A stretch of 14,797 nt of DNA from Loktanella sp. GTDB lineage: Bacteria; Pseudomonadota; Alphaproteobacteria; Rhodobacterales; Rhodobacteraceae. The position numbers and the translations under genes were made by a program. The DNA is taken from assembly GCA_003551805.1 (NCBI GenBank), contig PUNR01000035.1, positions 1 through 14,797 on the forward strand, read 5' to 3'. The notes under the pieces are model-generated. The model was not told where the DNA came from. It was given only the letters and a program-made list of their open reading frames with translations, and did not search any database. This document shows, piece by piece, positions 14,508-14,797 of the stretch; position 1 is the stretch's first letter; every line of letters begins with the position of its first letter.

Positions 14508-14797
14508 ATGCGTGCCAGTTTCGCAACGCTTGTTTTTCTTGCGGCCTGCAGCACGACCCCGGTCGGCGCACCGCCCCCCTTTACCCAACCGCAACTCAAC
14601 GCGGAACGTGACGCGATGGTTAATCCCGGCATGCCCAACATCATCTCGACCAGCCAGCTTGGCCCATCTTCGCGGGCATCACTTTGGGCGGGGGATCGCA
14701 GCTCTCTTCTCGGGGACAAACGTGCGCGCCAGCGCGGCGACATCATGACTGTCGTTATCGAAATTGACGACAGCGCGACGATGACCAACTCCAGCAA
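14508..14797 (+). CDS. flgH: L-ring lipoprotein FlgH, N-terminal part (runs off window)
   Basis: FlgH forms the outer-membrane L ring through which the rod turns. ATG 14508 has AAAGGAG 6-7 bases upstream and lies 14 bases after the flgA stop. Only 96 residues are visible. A short signal ends in a lipobox (FLAAC), giving lipidated Cys14. The conserved core begins SLWAGDRSSLLGDKRARQRG and continues DIMTVVIEIDD, the hallmark of FlgH. The frame stays open to the last base, so the 3' part is outside. Confidence 0.95.
   Translation, partial: MRASFATLVFLAACSTTPVGAPPPFTQPQLNAERDAMVNPGMPNIISTSQLGPSSRASLWAGDRSSLLGDKRARQRGDIMTVVIEIDDSATMTNSS

Noticed and set aside
1..14797. Search for CRISPR arrays, transposons, phage genes, tRNAs, toxin-antitoxin or defence systems
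   Set aside because: No direct-repeat arrays, transposase or integrase motifs, or tRNA-like folds were seen; nearly every base belongs to housekeeping or flagellar genes.

Overview
The window looks like a chromosomal segment of an alphaproteobacterium, most likely Rhodobacteraceae (Roseobacter group). The reasons are a GC-rich background, a paired flaF-flbT module beside the flagellin gene, a DUF1217 protein, a FlgJ made only of the rod-binding domain, and the flgB-flgC-fliE-fliQ-flgF-flgG-flgA-flgH order. This assignment is inferred from gene content and protein style, not from a database search.

Layout. (1) 1-3322, plus strand: the conserved housekeeping run leuS (5' end outside the window), lptE and holA, each overlapping the next. 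(2) 3323-3553: a 231-bp gap separating housekeeping from flagellar genes. (3) 3554-7638, minus strand, in transcription order: flgJ-type rod-binding gene, a small FlgN-like gene, a 200-bp leader region with three hairpins, flagellin fliC, a strong hairpin, then flaF, flbT and a DUF1217 gene with start/stop overlaps. (4) 7737-9662, plus strand: fliK and flgD. (5) 11133-9666, minus strand: fliI, followed by a previously uncalled 42-codon reading frame that fills the space up to flgD. (6) 11220-14797, plus strand: flgB, flgC, fliE, fliQ, flgF, flgG, flgA and the start of flgH, which runs off the window.

How the genes work together. flgB, flgC, flgF, flgG and fliE encode the rod. flgA and flgH serve the P and L rings, and flgJ assists rod assembly. 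fliQ and fliI belong to the export gate and its ATPase. fliK and flgD control hook length and hook assembly, and the flgN-like gene would be a junction-protein chaperone. fliC supplies the filament, and flaF and flbT are expected to tune flagellin production after transcription.

I found no phage, CRISPR, defence, transposon or biosynthetic system. The most notable non-gene structures are RNA: three perfect short hairpins in the fliC leader and a 9-bp hairpin just after the fliC stop whose two G-U pairs form only in the minus-strand transcript. The most notable gene-level item is the 42-aa reading frame behind fliI, in the place where fliJ often sits.
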